The notes under the pieces were generated by a model. The model was not told where the DNA came from. It searched no databases and saw only the letters and a program-made list of their open reading frames with translations. Both the position numbers and the translations under genes were made by a program. Of a stretch of DNA of 64,000 nucleotides, positions 45,848 to 55,040 are shown in pieces. The stretch comes from Candidatus Heimdallarchaeota archaeon (GTDB lineage Archaea; Asgardarchaeota; Heimdallarchaeia; Heimdallarchaeales; Kariarchaeaceae): contig JASBSB010000006.1 in the NCBI GenBank assembly GCA_030149205.1, positions 186,001 to 250,000 on the forward strand, written 5' to 3'. Numbering within the stretch: position 1 is the first letter of the stretch; each line of letters begins with the position of its first letter.

Positions 45848-45998
45848 GTTTGTTAGTGTAATTATAATTGTTTCTCAATAATTAGAATCTCGTAAATTGA
45901 TATTTGTTGATTTATACCAGCATTTGAGGCTTAATATGTAATTGTGATTTAAAGTTATTAGCTTTTAATTCTTTATGTAATTATGATCTTATTTGAGA

Positions 45999-47135
45999 TT
46001 ATATGCATCTGTATACAGATTTTGGACCACTGTCATTGTATTCTTTTCTTCCTACCCATTGCTTATTGAAGGTTTTGAGTGAGGCAAGAATTGAACCACC
46101 GATCCAAACGGAGTATCTTCTTTCAGGGGGTGCTACGATTTTGATTTCAACAGTTTCTGGGACTAAGGAAGATAATTCCTTGTGTAGTCTCTCTTTTAAT
46201 CCAGGGAACATTGTTGAACCACCAGACAACACAATATTGCTGTATAAGTGAGGACGCACATCAACATCACAATTATTGATACCGTGATAGATTAGCTCAT
46301 GGATTGATTGTTCTTCACTTCCCATTTGACTGGGGTTGAAGAATAACTCAGGGGCTAAGAATCTCTCTTGTCCAATTGTGATTGTATCACCATCAGGCAT
46401 TACATAATTCTTCTCCATTCCAGAGACCTTATCAGCGAGAGCTAACTCTTTCTGGGGATCTAAGGCAACATAACAAAGTCTTTCCTTAATATCTCTAACA
46501 ATCTCTCTCTCTGCAGTTGAGGTGAGTGAATATCCTCTTTGTCTAAGTAATCTTCTGAGGTAGTCAGTGATGTCCCTTCCACCGATGTCAATCCTGTTGA
46601 TTGCATGTGTTAGAGCAAAACCCTCATAAACTGGCACTACGTGTGTAACACCATCACCTGAGTCCACAACAATACCAGTGGTTCTTCCTGATGCGTAAAG
46701 GGATAGAACTGCTTGCATAGAAATATACATTCTGGGTACGTTGAATGTTTCAAACATGATTTCAGCCATTTTCTCTCTGTTACTCAAAGCATTGAGTGGG
46801 GGTTCAGTTAGCAATACTGGGTAGTCAGTTGGGTTTACTCTAAGGTCATTGAAGAAGGTAAAGTTCCATATCTTTTCCATTGCATCCCAATTGTCGATTG
46901 CTCCATGTTCAATTGGGTAATGTAGTTTTAAAACACCTCTGAGGTTTAAAGCTTCATCTCCAATATAATAATCTCTTACGTAATGGTCAACGTCAGTCAT
47001 AATGGTAACATATTTTGGATACCCAACAAGTGTTGGAAACACACTTCTTGGTTGATCCTCTCCTGCGAATCCATTTTTTGACAGACCAGTACCATTGTCG
47101 ATAACTAATGCACGATTTCCCATTTCTTCGGCCAT
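45999..47135 (-). CDS. Actin (Asgard actin, lokiactin-type)
   Basis: 378 aa from the ATG at 47135. Actin forms ATP-driven filaments. Motifs in order: phosphate 1 [17 protein letters not shown], phosphate 2 [17 protein letters not shown], adenosine [11 protein letters not shown], and [16 protein letters not shown]. Length and motifs match eukaryotic actin. An in-frame ATG at 47177 would add 14 residues (MFSDES...), but GGTGA at 47144-47150 (read on the minus strand as AAGGTGA) lies 8 nt before the ATG at 47135, and the result is an actin-like [15 protein letters not shown] start. So 47135 is preferred. A gelsolin-like protein is encoded 44 kb away. Confidence 0.95.
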   Translation of the reverse strand: MAEEMGNRALVIDNGTGLSKNGFAGEDQPRSVFPTLVGYPKYVTIMTDVDHYVRDYYIGDEALNLRGVLKLHYPIEHGAIDNWDAMEKIWNFTFFNDLRVNPTDYPVLLTEPPLNALSNREKMAEIMFETFNVPRMYISMQAVLSLYASGRTTGIVVDSGDGVTHVVPVYEGFALTHAINRIDIGGRDITDYLRRLLRQRGYSLTSTAEREIVRDIKERLCYVALDPQKELALADKVSGMEKNYVMPDGDTITIGQERFLAPELFFNPSQMGSEEQSIHELIYHGINNCDVDVRPHLYSNIVLSGGSTMFPGLKERLHKELSSLVPETVEIKIVAPPERRYSVWIGGSILASLKTFNKQWVGRKEYNDSGPKSVYRCI

Positions 47136-47179
47136 TTTTGTTTTCACCTTGGTTTGGATGCTCTCATCAGAGAACAATA

Positions 47180-47194
47180 GATGATTACATCATC
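47180..47194. promoter_or_regulatory. Inverted repeat in the actin leader, possible operator
   Basis: GATGAT-TAC-ATCATC, a perfect 6-bp inverted repeat with a 3-bp spacer, lying between the predicted actin transcription start (about 47199) and the start codon at 47135. A repressor bound here would block transcription. The rest of the gap to the DCC gene at 47484 shows nothing clear. Confidence 0.35.
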
Positions 47195-47220
47195 TTTCCT
47201 ATCATAACATACAATCCCTA

Positions 47221-47236
47221 GTATTTAACCTTTATG
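47221..47236 (-). promoter_or_regulatory. TATA-like promoter of the actin gene
   Basis: On the minus strand it reads AAAGGTTAAATAC, with an upstream purine run that could be a BRE. It implies transcription starting near 47199 and a 5' leader of about 64 nt that holds the Shine-Dalgarno for the ATG at 47135. Confidence 0.4.
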
Positions 47237-47483
47237 CAAAAATATGCCTTGCTATTTTCTTAGGTGAGTCCCTCAGTATTGAACAGAACCATATTGTTTA
47301 TATTGTACCTATATTTATAGATAAATAGCTAAATAAATTTTATTCTGGATTTCGATGTTATTATGGTTGCAAACACAGAAAATTCTCTGATTTGTGTGTT
47401 CATGCGCGACTTTTATCTCACAATGTTGGTCAAATGAAAAAATATTAATCTGGTTCAACCCCTTTTTGAAAGATTCAAGATAG

Positions 47484-47864
47484 CTAATTGATGCTCCGAA
47501 TTTCACATTGATTGAGTCTCAGAAATTGGGAAATCCTCCCTCTGTTCCTTGAAATTCCCATATAGATCGTTTCTGAAAGGAGAGATAGAATTGGTAAGGA
47601 AAAAAGCCTCTCTATTGCAGAGAATCCCACCCAAATATCACCTAACATCTTCAGGATCGCCTGTGACCCCCAGATTGTCTTATCTTCATAGTGAAGACAG
47701 ACAGAACTTGATAACTTGTGTTGCATGTTCATGGGAATTAATTTGTTTACAGAGTCAATATCCAGGCTTGAAACCCATGAATACTCAGAAAGATGGGGAG
47801 AGCAAAGAGCCACGAGTTTTGTACAAATACCACAATCTGAATCATAGATAACAGTATAACCCAT
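47484..47864 (-). CDS. DCC-family thiol-disulfide oxidoreductase-like protein
   Basis: 126 aa. The N-terminus has YDSDCGICTKL, the signature of the DCC (DUF393) family, with the CxxC-like pair Cys11-Cys14. Its central helices fit the thioredoxin-like fold. A redox role is likely but unproven; no partner is seen. A TATA-like GATTTAAAG lies about 28 nt upstream of the ATG. Confidence 0.75.
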   Translation of the reverse strand: MGYTVIYDSDCGICTKLVALCSPHLSEYSWVSSLDIDSVNKLIPMNMQHKLSSSVCLHYEDKTIWGSQAILKMLGDIWVGFSAIERLFSLPILSLLSETIYMGISRNRGRISQFLRLNQCEIRSIN

Positions 47865-47938
47865 TACATCTACTCTAGATACTCAGGAGATTTAAAGTGT
47901 GATATTTGGTTGTGTCCTCTGACCAAGTTTCATAGATA

Positions 47939-48511
47939 TTATGACTTATTTCTTTCATTATACTTGTAATAACTTTGACCGAGAAACTGAGCAATTCTAA
48001 GTACTTCTGGTTCTTTACCGACTTTTGTACTGTGTTTTATGAGCTCAACTGCATCAGATAACTGAATTCCCCAACATTGAATAAATCTATTCAGAGACTT
48101 TTCATAAGTTGGTTTCGGAAAGCTGGAAATTAATTTCCACTTTGAATCTCCATCAGGGACATTTTTAAGCAGGGCTTCCCTGATTTCTTCCAATTGAGGC
48201 TCTCTATCAATAATAACTATGATAGGTTTATTTAAGGTCTCATGTATCCTGTTTAAGTCCAGTACACCAAATCCCCCGATTGTTACCCCTTTCAACAAAA
48301 TAGCATGTATCTGTTGAAAATGAATTGAGTTTTGAATTAAGTCAATGAGGATTTTACTGGGATCAGAAGAATCAATCAATATCTTATCCTGCATTATTCC
48401 CTCCACATGACTTGCACCTTTCATGACCACGGCAAATATCCAAACCTCCTTATCTTCAAACAGTCGGAATCCACCATCATCAATCCCTACTATAGGTACC
48501 TGTTTTTTCAT
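47939..48511 (-). CDS. DUF99-family protein (endonuclease V-like fold)
   Basis: 190 aa, the usual length of the archaeal DUF99 family. The start IVGIDDGGFRLF and the central IHAILLKGVTIGGFGVLDLNRI are characteristic; VIIDREPQ is another family block. The fold is related to endonuclease V, but no cleavage role has been shown. The gene begins 2 nt after the MFS gene's stop, so they are cotranscribed. Confidence 0.85.
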   Translation of the reverse strand: MKKQVPIVGIDDGGFRLFEDKEVWIFAVVMKGASHVEGIMQDKILIDSSDPSKILIDLIQNSIHFQQIHAILLKGVTIGGFGVLDLNRIHETLNKPIIVIIDREPQLEEIREALLKNVPDGDSKWKLISSFPKPTYEKSLNRFIQCWGIQLSDAVELIKHSTKVGKEPEVLRIAQFLGQSYYKYNERNKS

Positions 48512-48512
48512 G

Positions 48513-49859
48513 TTAATCCATTACGAGTTCAACAGCTTCCAATGCATCACCATCGCCACTCTCCCCACTCTTTACAAACAACAGAAAGATAAAGGAGATG
48601 ATGATGAAAACAATTGAAAAAATGAAGAAATATGAGAGGTTAAAATCTAGGATGAAGCCAGCGGAAGCGGGTCCTAAAATAGCTGCTGCTGAGGCGAATG
48701 CATAATAGACACCAGTACCTGTTCCGTTATCCACAGCGTGTTCCCATACAACAACTATTGAATTAACGTTTACCAATCCCCATCCCATTGCAGCAACTGA
48801 GAACAGTATCTGAAAGCTTGTTCTCCAGTTAATAGTGAGACCAAACCATGAATTCAAATTAACGAAGATAGCACTAGTGATTGCAAAAAGAAAGATGATA
48901 AGACCAACCTTCATGGTAGGTATCCTCCCGTACTTTTGACCAATAAACCCCCCAATCAGGGTAAACACTACAAATATCACTGGAAACACAAAAATTATTC
49001 CTGCTGAGTCTGAGAGTGCTAAATCACTCAGGTCTTTTAATGGGACATTGGGGTGTTCAAGTGGTAAAAATACCTTCCAGATGTAAGTTGAAAAAAATGA
49101 CTCTATGGCATTCCAAGCAATAAACCAACTAAAAATTGCCAAAAGCATGAAGAGGAGAGATTTATCCTTTGTTCTAAACATCAATTTTGATTGTGTGACA
49201 AGCTGGTTAAACGCAGAATCGGTCTCTATTTCGATCTTTTTAGATTCGGTTTTTGGTTCTCTGATGAAAATCAGCATAATGACCAGAGAGATTAACATCA
49301 TAACCACTATTAAACCAAACGCATCTATTACTTTGCCTGCCTTAAACAAAGGTCTTACCACGAAAAGGGCGATAGCTCCATAGATTCCCCCCATCAGATT
49401 CACAATTCCATTACCTAGACTTCTCTTCTGGGAAGAAATAAAATCTGGCATCAACGAGACTGAAGGAGACCTGTATAAAGCCATGGAAAGGTTGAACAAT
49501 ACAATAACTAGTAGAAATACAAATATTGGGTAGACTAATGCGTTAGGAATTAAAATAAAGAAGAACGATGCAAAAACAATTCCAACAATAATGTATGGCA
49601 TCCTTTTCCCAAATCTTGTTCGAGTTCTGTCACTCAATGTACCTATATATGGCTGGACAAAAAAGGCAATAATGTTATCCCAAGTCATGATAAAGCCAGT
49701 CAAAAATAGAGGGACAGCGTATACATTTTGTAGAAACACCGGAACTGCAATATTGAATATTGACCATGTTAAAGATGTAGTGGCAAAGCCCAGACTAATA
49801 ATTGGAACAAACCACAGACTGTTTCTCCAACCTGTTTGCTGGTTGATTTCTTTAGTCAT
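48513..49859 (-). CDS. MFS transporter, GPH/SLC45-like (sugar-type)
   Basis: 448 aa with 12 membrane segments. SDRTRTRFGKRMPYIIVG between segments 2 and 3 is typical of the GPH/SLC45 group, which takes up sugars with a cation. It shares its transcript with the DUF99 gene. The substrate is unknown. TTTATAAT lies 25-26 nt before the ATG. Confidence 0.82.
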   Translation of the reverse strand: MTKEINQQTGWRNSLWFVPIISLGFATTSLTWSIFNIAVPVFLQNVYAVPLFLTGFIMTWDNIIAFFVQPYIGTLSDRTRTRFGKRMPYIIVGIVFASFFFILIPNALVYPIFVFLLVIVLFNLSMALYRSPSVSLMPDFISSQKRSLGNGIVNLMGGIYGAIALFVVRPLFKAGKVIDAFGLIVVMMLISLVIMLIFIREPKTESKKIEIETDSAFNQLVTQSKLMFRTKDKSLLFMLLAIFSWFIAWNAIESFFSTYIWKVFLPLEHPNVPLKDLSDLALSDSAGIIFVFPVIFVVFTLIGGFIGQKYGRIPTMKVGLIIFLFAITSAIFVNLNSWFGLTINWRTSFQILFSVAAMGWGLVNVNSIVVVWEHAVDNGTGTGVYYAFASAAAILGPASAGFILDFNLSYFFIFSIVFIIISFIFLLFVKSGESGDGDALEAVELVMD

Positions 49860-49880
49860 ACTCTGTCATCTTTATGTTGT

Positions 49881-49888
49881 TTTATAAT
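49881..49888 (-). promoter_or_regulatory. TATA-like box of the MFS-DUF99 unit
   Basis: Minus-strand ATTATAAA, centred 25-26 nt before the ATG at 49859; leaderless start. Confidence 0.45.
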
Positions 49889-49980
49889 CTATTTTACGTT
49901 TAGAGATATTATTTCTCTAATTCTTTCAATTCCTTCAATTATTAAGAAAAATTGATAACCTCTTATATTCATTTGATTTT

Positions 49981-50898
49981 ATGACTCAAAAAAAAATAGC
50001 GATCATCGGTGTAGCCCAGGATTTAGGTGCTTCGAGGAGAGGTGTGGACATGGGTCCATCTGCAATTAGATTAGCAAAGTTAAAATCTCGACTGACAGAT
50101 TTGGGTTTTGAGGTGAAAGATTATGGAAATATCCTCTGTCATGATTTCGAGCAACATGTCCCAACCCACATGATGGACAAAAAACCAAACTTACGATTTT
50201 TGCCTTATATAGTTGACACCTGTATACATCTAAGAGACCTTGTCCAAGAGGTGATTAAGGAAAACTACTTCCCATTGGTATTGGGAGGAGACCATTCTAT
50301 TACGATCGGGACACTTGCAGGACTGAAAAACCTAAATGAAGGTAAAACTGGACTTATTTGGGTGGATGCCCATGGAGATTTTAACACCCCTGAAACGACA
50401 CCTTCTGGAAACATCCACGGGATGCCATTTGCAGTTGCAACTGGAAGGGGAACAAAAGAGTTGCTCGAAATCGGCCCTAGCCCAACTGTTCTTGAGAGTA
50501 ATTCTGTCCTTTTTGGTGCTAGAGACCTTGATAAGAAGGAAGCTGAGCTATTAAAGTCCTCAGATGTTCATGTAATCACAATGTCAAGTATTGATAAGTT
50601 AGGCATTCATGAATGCAGTCGACAGGCAATTGAAACTGCAACCAAGGGAGTTGAACATCTTCATATTTCCTTTGACATTGATGCTATTGATCCATCAATC
50701 GCAAAAGGGACAGGAACTCCAGTGATTGGTGGACTGTCTTACAGGGAGGCTCATACATTTTTGGAGATGGTTGCAGAGACAAAGAAGTTGACTTCTCTGG
50801 ATATACTTGAGGTTAATCCTATCTTGGATGATTCAAACAAGACTGCTGAGTTAGCAGTGAGTTTGATCCTTTCGGCGTTGGGAAAGAAAATTCTTTAA
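49981..50898 (+). CDS. Arginase
   Basis: 305 aa. The manganese-binding motifs of the arginase/agmatinase family are present: GGDHSITIG, WVDAHGDFN and SFDIDAIDPS. GASRRGVDMGPSAIR at the N-terminus and GNIHGMPFAVATGRG favour arginase over agmatinase. It hydrolyses arginine to ornithine and urea. It would feed polyamine or proline metabolism; no neighbouring genes of that pathway. The end overlaps the HIT gene by 4 bp, convergent. Confidence 0.93.
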   Translation: MTQKKIAIIGVAQDLGASRRGVDMGPSAIRLAKLKSRLTDLGFEVKDYGNILCHDFEQHVPTHMMDKKPNLRFLPYIVDTCIHLRDLVQEVIKENYFPLVLGGDHSITIGTLAGLKNLNEGKTGLIWVDAHGDFNTPETTPSGNIHGMPFAVATGRGTKELLEIGPSPTVLESNSVLFGARDLDKKEAELLKSSDVHVITMSSIDKLGIHECSRQAIETATKGVEHLHISFDIDAIDPSIAKGTGTPVIGGLSYREAHTFLEMVAETKKLTSLDILEVNPILDDSNKTAELAVSLILSALGKKIL

Positions 50899-51449
50899 CT
50901 GTGTCTCAATTCCTTAAAGGTAGTTATTAGTAATTCTTGAGTCTTTTCTAAAGATAGAATCATAGGACGTGATCTCCCAATAAGCTCAATAAAATTTAGC
51001 TCTCTGGGATATCTTGGAACTAAATGTGCATGAAAATGTTTGATTGATCCACCAGCAAACTGACCCTGATTCCACCCAAAATTCACAGAATCTGTTTTCA
51101 TTGCAGTTTTTAACAATTTTATGAGGAATTTTGATTCCTTAGCAAATTTTTCACTAAGTTGGTCAGTAAATTCCTCAAACCCCACTAAATGTTGAATTGG
51201 CGATATGAGAATATGTCCAGACGTGTATGGAAAAAGATTTAGAAATACTATAAATTCTGGTGTCCTATAGATCTCGTATCTTGGGACATCTTTATCCTCT
51301 GAAATTATTAAGCAAATGGTACAATCAGAGCTCCCCTGTTCTGAGTATGAAGCTCGATCTTTAAATTTCCCTTCTTTTTTAATGTAGTCCTTTTTATGTT
51401 CAATTAAGAAGGCATCCTGAAAGGGAGGTGCATCCGGGTCAAAGGTCAC
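50895..51449 (-). CDS. HIT-family nucleotide hydrolase or transferase
   Basis: 184 aa from the GTG at 51449. The histidine triad HFHAHL is present, and FLNLFPYTSGHILISPIQHL is the family's first block. The enzymes act on AP4A-type or AMP-linked substrates. CTICL before the triad is a likely zinc or redox pair. A TATA-like AATTATAAAT (51471-51480) lies 26 nt before GTG 51449. An upstream TTG at 51470 sits almost inside that box and is less likely. The product is like archaeal Fhit/HinT-type proteins; substrate unknown. Confidence 0.88.
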   Translation of the reverse strand: MTFDPDAPPFQDAFLIEHKKDYIKKEGKFKDRASYSEQGSSDCTICLIISEDKDVPRYEIYRTPEFIVFLNLFPYTSGHILISPIQHLVGFEEFTDQLSEKFAKESKFLIKLLKTAMKTDSVNFGWNQGQFAGGSIKHFHAHLVPRYPRELNFIELIGRSRPMILSLEKTQELLITTFKELRHS

Positions 51450-51470
51450 AAAGTCAAACTGTAGACACAA

Positions 51471-51480
51471 AATTATAAAT
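51471..51480 (-). promoter_or_regulatory. TATA-like box for the HIT gene
   Basis: Read on the minus strand as ATTTATAATT, centred 26-27 nt before the GTG at 51449; it decides that start over the TTG at 51470. Confidence 0.5.
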
Positions 51481-51638
51481 ACTTAGATAAAAAAACAAGG
51501 AGATTACTTCTTTATAGAAAAGAATACACTAATAAGAAAACTTTGCATTTTTCAAATATGTTGATAACAAGGATTGTTTTAAGAAATCAAATATTTAGTA
51601 TCTAAGTCCTTTAATATTATTTCAAATGAAATATCATA

Positions 51639-51929
51639 ATGACGAATAACCTCACTGGATATCACAGTCAGGCTCACTTCAAGGCTAATGACCTAGAACT
51701 GTATTATAATTTCCCAGTTCAAGATTCTAAATTCCATCCTTGTCATCATATTGAAAAATTATCCTGTTCTAAAGCTTCAAAACTTACACCAGAGGAATGT
51801 GAATCCAAGCAACATTGTCTCTTACTGAAATATAAAGAAAAATTATTTAGACCCTTAGGTATTCATGGTCCAACCCTAAAGGAGATAGATAATTTATTAA
51901 GAAATAAAACTCAAAAAAATTCTGAATAA
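51639..51929 (+). CDS. Small Cys/His-rich protein of unknown function
   Basis: 96 aa. The centre has CHHIEKLSC...CESKQHC, a possible metal site. Otherwise hydrophilic; no signal peptide or membrane segment. No family recognised. The ATG and clean frame support a gene, and the following hexapeptide gene is 50 nt downstream on the same strand. Confidence 0.5.
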   Translation: MTNNLTGYHSQAHFKANDLELYYNFPVQDSKFHPCHHIEKLSCSKASKLTPEECESKQHCLLLKYKEKLFRPLGIHGPTLKEIDNLLRNKTQKNSE

Positions 51930-51979
51930 GAATAAGCCTAGTGGAATATTTTATCATTGATCATGAGTTCTAACGAATC

Positions 51980-52441
51980 ATGGTATCTTCAAAGTTCCCA
52001 CATATTTCCAAATCAGTTCAACTTTTAGGAAAGGTAACTCTGGAAGGCGATGTCTTCATTCAGGATAATGTAGTTTTAGCTGAGGATGCCTGTGTGATTA
52101 GTCAGTTAGGAAGATTAATTATTGAGGAAGGGGTGTACATAGGAGAACTGGCAAGAGTTGAAAATTTAAGTGAATTAAAGATGACAATTAAACAAAAGGT
52201 AATACTTGAGCCAAAAGTAGAGGTATACAACCTCATAGGAGAGGAAACCGTAATAGGTGAGGGAGCAAAAATATATGGTACTGTGGGTAAGGGTTGTTGG
52301 GTAAAACCTTATGAAATTTTGAATGCTGATACCTTTCTGCCAGATAATTCAGTTTTGGAAAATAAGAATATTAGATCTATAACTAACTTAGACAAGTCAC
52401 ATATGTCAACCATAAGAGAAAAATTGGAAAAATCAACGTAA
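51980..52441 (+). CDS. Hexapeptide-repeat (left-handed beta-helix) protein, gamma-carbonic-anhydrase-like
   Basis: 153 aa. Hexapeptide pattern (VTLEGDVFIQDNVVLAEDACV and GRLIIEEGVYIGELARV) shows a left-handed beta-helix, as in gamma-carbonic anhydrases, acyltransferases and dynactin p25/p27-type proteins. The three His ligands of true carbonic anhydrases are not evident, so the function is open. Same strand as the small Cys-rich gene before it. Confidence 0.65.
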   Translation: MVSSKFPHISKSVQLLGKVTLEGDVFIQDNVVLAEDACVISQLGRLIIEEGVYIGELARVENLSELKMTIKQKVILEPKVEVYNLIGEETVIGEGAKIYGTVGKGCWVKPYEILNADTFLPDNSVLENKNIRSITNLDKSHMSTIREKLEKST

Positions 52442-52494
52442 CTCAATCAGGGAATTATGAGAATAATTAAGACACCTAAATTTAATGTGAGTTA

Positions 52495-53952
52495 GTGATC
52501 AAATCGACCTCCCTTTTGCTTCAGAAATCTAATGGAGAAGTTCTACTCGTTAAGAGAAATCAAAAGTTAAAATCCTTCGCTGGGCTTTGGTCCTTTGTGG
52601 GGGGAAAAATCGAGGACAAACTTTCAAATGATTGGTCCGGGAATGAGGACATAGTTAAATTAAATCTACTACGTGAGGTTTATGAAGAATTAGGGATTTG
52701 TTTTGAGGGTAAGGTTTACCCAAGAGAAGACAGAAACAAAAAGGTTACTGAAATTTATTCCAAAGAATTCTTGGAAGAATTTTTACCAAAACTCAAATTT
52801 ATAGGTAGAAGGCAGACTCCCCCGTTTACAAAGAGGCAGTTCGACAATGCATATTTTCTTCTAACTGAGAAAGATTTTCCCCCACTTTCTGAAATTGAGG
52901 TAATAGTCGATGGCTCAGAAATTGTTGATTCTACCTGGATAAAAATCTCAGAAGCCATTGAACAATTCACAAAATTAGAATTAAATATCCCACCACCGAT
53001 TCTCAGAATATTAGAGGTGATGAATGAATTTCCGGAAAATTTTATTGAGGTTCTTATCCAAGACAGTGCTAAACCAGTTGGTATCCAGACACCCATCAAA
53101 TTTGCCCCAAATGTAGAACATATTCCTCTCAAATCAAAGACTGCACATCCATTCATTTGTACAAATTTTACGCTCTTCAGAGGTTCCAAACACACGGTTA
53201 TGGTCGATCCAGGGTGGATCGAAGAGGTGAATGAAGATGCACAAATCATACTTGAAACTATAAAGGATGAAGAGCCGTTTGTTGTAATCAGTCATCATCA
53301 CCACGATCATATTGATGGACTTAAATTCCTTGCAACAAAGTTTCCTAAGGCAACCGTTATAGCATCAGAATTTACTTTAAGTCAAATTACCACGAATTTA
53401 AATAAAATCGCCATGGAAGAAGGAATAATTAAATTGGGAAAGGGTTTGGAGGATAGAGATTGGCATTTAGAGATTGTATATACCCCAGGTCACACTATAG
53501 GTCACATAAGTGTATATGACCCACTAAATAAACTTCTAGTGGCAGGAGACCATATGGTTGGCATAGGTACAGCACTACTTGACCCTAGAACAGGGGATAT
53601 TGGCGATTATTTGAATACCATTGAAAAATTGAAAAAGTTAAATTTGCATCTAATTCTTCCAGCACATGGTCCAACAATTTATACTCCTTATGAAACCTTA
53701 GAGTTTTACAAGAAACACCGATTAGAGCGAGAAAATCAGATCATACTGCTTCTTAATGAGAGAGAATTCACTCCAAGTGAACTTGTGGATAAGATCTATG
53801 CAGGTTTAAACCCAAATTCGAAGAGATATGCAAGCTTTAACGTTCATCTACACCTCAAAAAGCTTCTTGATGAAGGCAGAGTTAAAGTAGTTAATGATGA
53901 ACAGATAACAATAGAAAACTTTGCAAATATAAGCTATAAATTGGCAGATTGA
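52495..53952 (+). CDS. Nudix hydrolase fused to a metallo-beta-lactamase domain
   Basis: 485 aa from GTG. Residues 1-175 are a Nudix domain: FVGGKIED...LREVYEELGI carries the Nudix box, with an insertion between its Gly-Gly and REVYEEL parts. Residues about 205-420 are a metallo-beta-lactamase domain: SHHHHDHIDG (HxHxDH), YTPGHTIGH, AGDHMVG and LPAHGP. The C-terminal 65 residues look like a winged helix (REFTPSELVDKIY). The MBL part resembles LACTB2, which cuts RNA; Nudix parts remove nucleoside-diphosphate groups. Together this suggests RNA-end or nucleotide processing (inference). Confidence 0.85.
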   Translation: MIKSTSLLLQKSNGEVLLVKRNQKLKSFAGLWSFVGGKIEDKLSNDWSGNEDIVKLNLLREVYEELGICFEGKVYPREDRNKKVTEIYSKEFLEEFLPKLKFIGRRQTPPFTKRQFDNAYFLLTEKDFPPLSEIEVIVDGSEIVDSTWIKISEAIEQFTKLELNIPPPILRILEVMNEFPENFIEVLIQDSAKPVGIQTPIKFAPNVEHIPLKSKTAHPFICTNFTLFRGSKHTVMVDPGWIEEVNEDAQIILETIKDEEPFVVISHHHHDHIDGLKFLATKFPKATVIASEFTLSQITTNLNKIAMEEGIIKLGKGLEDRDWHLEIVYTPGHTIGHISVYDPLNKLLVAGDHMVGIGTALLDPRTGDIGDYLNTIEKLKKLNLHLILPAHGPTIYTPYETLEFYKKHRLERENQIILLLNEREFTPSELVDKIYAGLNPNSKRYASFNVHLHLKKLLDEGRVKVVNDEQITIENFANISYKLAD

Positions 53953-54000
53953 ATTATATCCTACCAAACTATACATAAAGAAAAATTAATAGTGGAGGGT

Positions 54001-54456
54001 ATGATTCAATTTTCAGAATTTTCAATACCTACGCATGAAGGAAAATTACTTACAGAAAAAGACACACTTGGAAAGCGAGTGGTACTGTTTTCATATCCAG
54101 AGGCATTTACCCCAGGTTGTACAGCTGAGGTATGCTCAATTAGAGATCAATTTGGAGAGATTTTGAAACACGAAGTACTTGTATTAGGTATTTCCAAAGA
54201 TTCTGTAGAAAAGATCAAACAATTTCATGATGAGTATAAGCTAAAATATACTCTCCTTTCGGATGAGAAATCTGATTTTATGGAAAGGTTAGATGTCTAC
54301 GGAGAGAAACTACTCTATGGAAAAAAGGTTATTGGAACCAAAAGAGAGATTATTTTTCTAGACGAAAAAGGAACTGAGGTAGATAGAATTAAGGGAGTCC
54401 GAACAAAATCAACGGCAGAGCAAATCTTAAAGAAGTTTGATAAGCTGGGATGGTAA
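54001..54456 (+). CDS. Peroxiredoxin, PrxQ/BCP type
   Basis: 151 aa from ATG 54001. The peroxidatic cysteine lies in AFTPGCTAEVCSIRD, with a second Cys five residues later, the PrxQ/BCP hallmark. It reduces hydrogen peroxide and organic peroxides using thiols. A GTG at 53992 is in frame, but a TATA-like CTATACATAA box centred near 53975 is 26 nt before the ATG, which favours 54001. The end overlaps the cobalamin adenosyltransferase gene region (stop at 54456; ATG at 54450 or 54462). Confidence 0.9.
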   Translation: MIQFSEFSIPTHEGKLLTEKDTLGKRVVLFSYPEAFTPGCTAEVCSIRDQFGEILKHEVLVLGISKDSVEKIKQFHDEYKLKYTLLSDEKSDFMERLDVYGEKLLYGKKVIGTKREIIFLDEKGTEVDRIKGVRTKSTAEQILKKFDKLGW

Positions 54457-54461
54457 ATCTG

Positions 54462-55019
54462 ATGAAAATCTACACAAAATCGGGAGATACTGGAAATACA
54501 TCACTAGTCGGTGGTTCAAAAACCCCCAAAGATGATGAAAGAGTAGATGCCTATGGTGAAATTGATGAATTAAACTCATTCATAGGGTTAGTAGTAAGCA
54601 GAATTGAAGATAAACCTTTACTTGATGAGCTGAAAGACAAACTTACATTCATACAAAACCTTCTCTTTGAGGTGGGAACTGGTTTAGCAACTCCAACACT
54701 GACGGAGACAATCAAAAAAGAAGATATTGACACAATAGAGAAATGGATTGACACTTACAGTGAAACATTACCAGCTTTACAATCATTTATCCTTCCAGGC
54801 GGAAGTGAAGTCGCAGCAAGGTTTCATGTGCTCCGAACCATCACAAGAAGAGCAGAAAGGAGAATTGTAAAGTTAAACAATGACCAACCCATTTCCTCTC
54901 TTATGATTCCGTTTATTAACAGACTCTCAGATCTCTTCTTTGTGTTGGCTCGATACTCGAACTTTAGGTTGGGTTATAATGATGTAGTTTGGACAAGCCG
55001 TCAGAAGAAGGAATCATAG
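54462..55019 (+). CDS. Cob(I)alamin adenosyltransferase, PduO type
   Basis: 185 aa from the ATG at 54462; an ATG at 54450 would add four residues, but KIYTKSGDTG at the very N-terminus is the family start. The next signature is DDERVDAYGEIDELNSFIG, and RTITRRAERRI matches the ATP/cobalamin site. It makes adenosylcobalamin from ATP and cob(I)alamin for B12-dependent enzymes. It is coupled to the peroxiredoxin gene. No B12-dependent enzyme is in the window. Confidence 0.92.
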   Translation: MKIYTKSGDTGNTSLVGGSKTPKDDERVDAYGEIDELNSFIGLVVSRIEDKPLLDELKDKLTFIQNLLFEVGTGLATPTLTETIKKEDIDTIEKWIDTYSETLPALQSFILPGGSEVAARFHVLRTITRRAERRIVKLNNDQPISSLMIPFINRLSDLFFVLARYSNFRLGYNDVVWTSRQKKES

Positions 55020-55040
55020 CTTGGAAGGTTCAAACATATT

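Noticed and set aside
47315..47506. 63-aa frame on the minus strand between DCC and actin
   Set aside because: Cys-rich only by chance, overlaps the end of the DCC gene, no RBS or TATA box in place.
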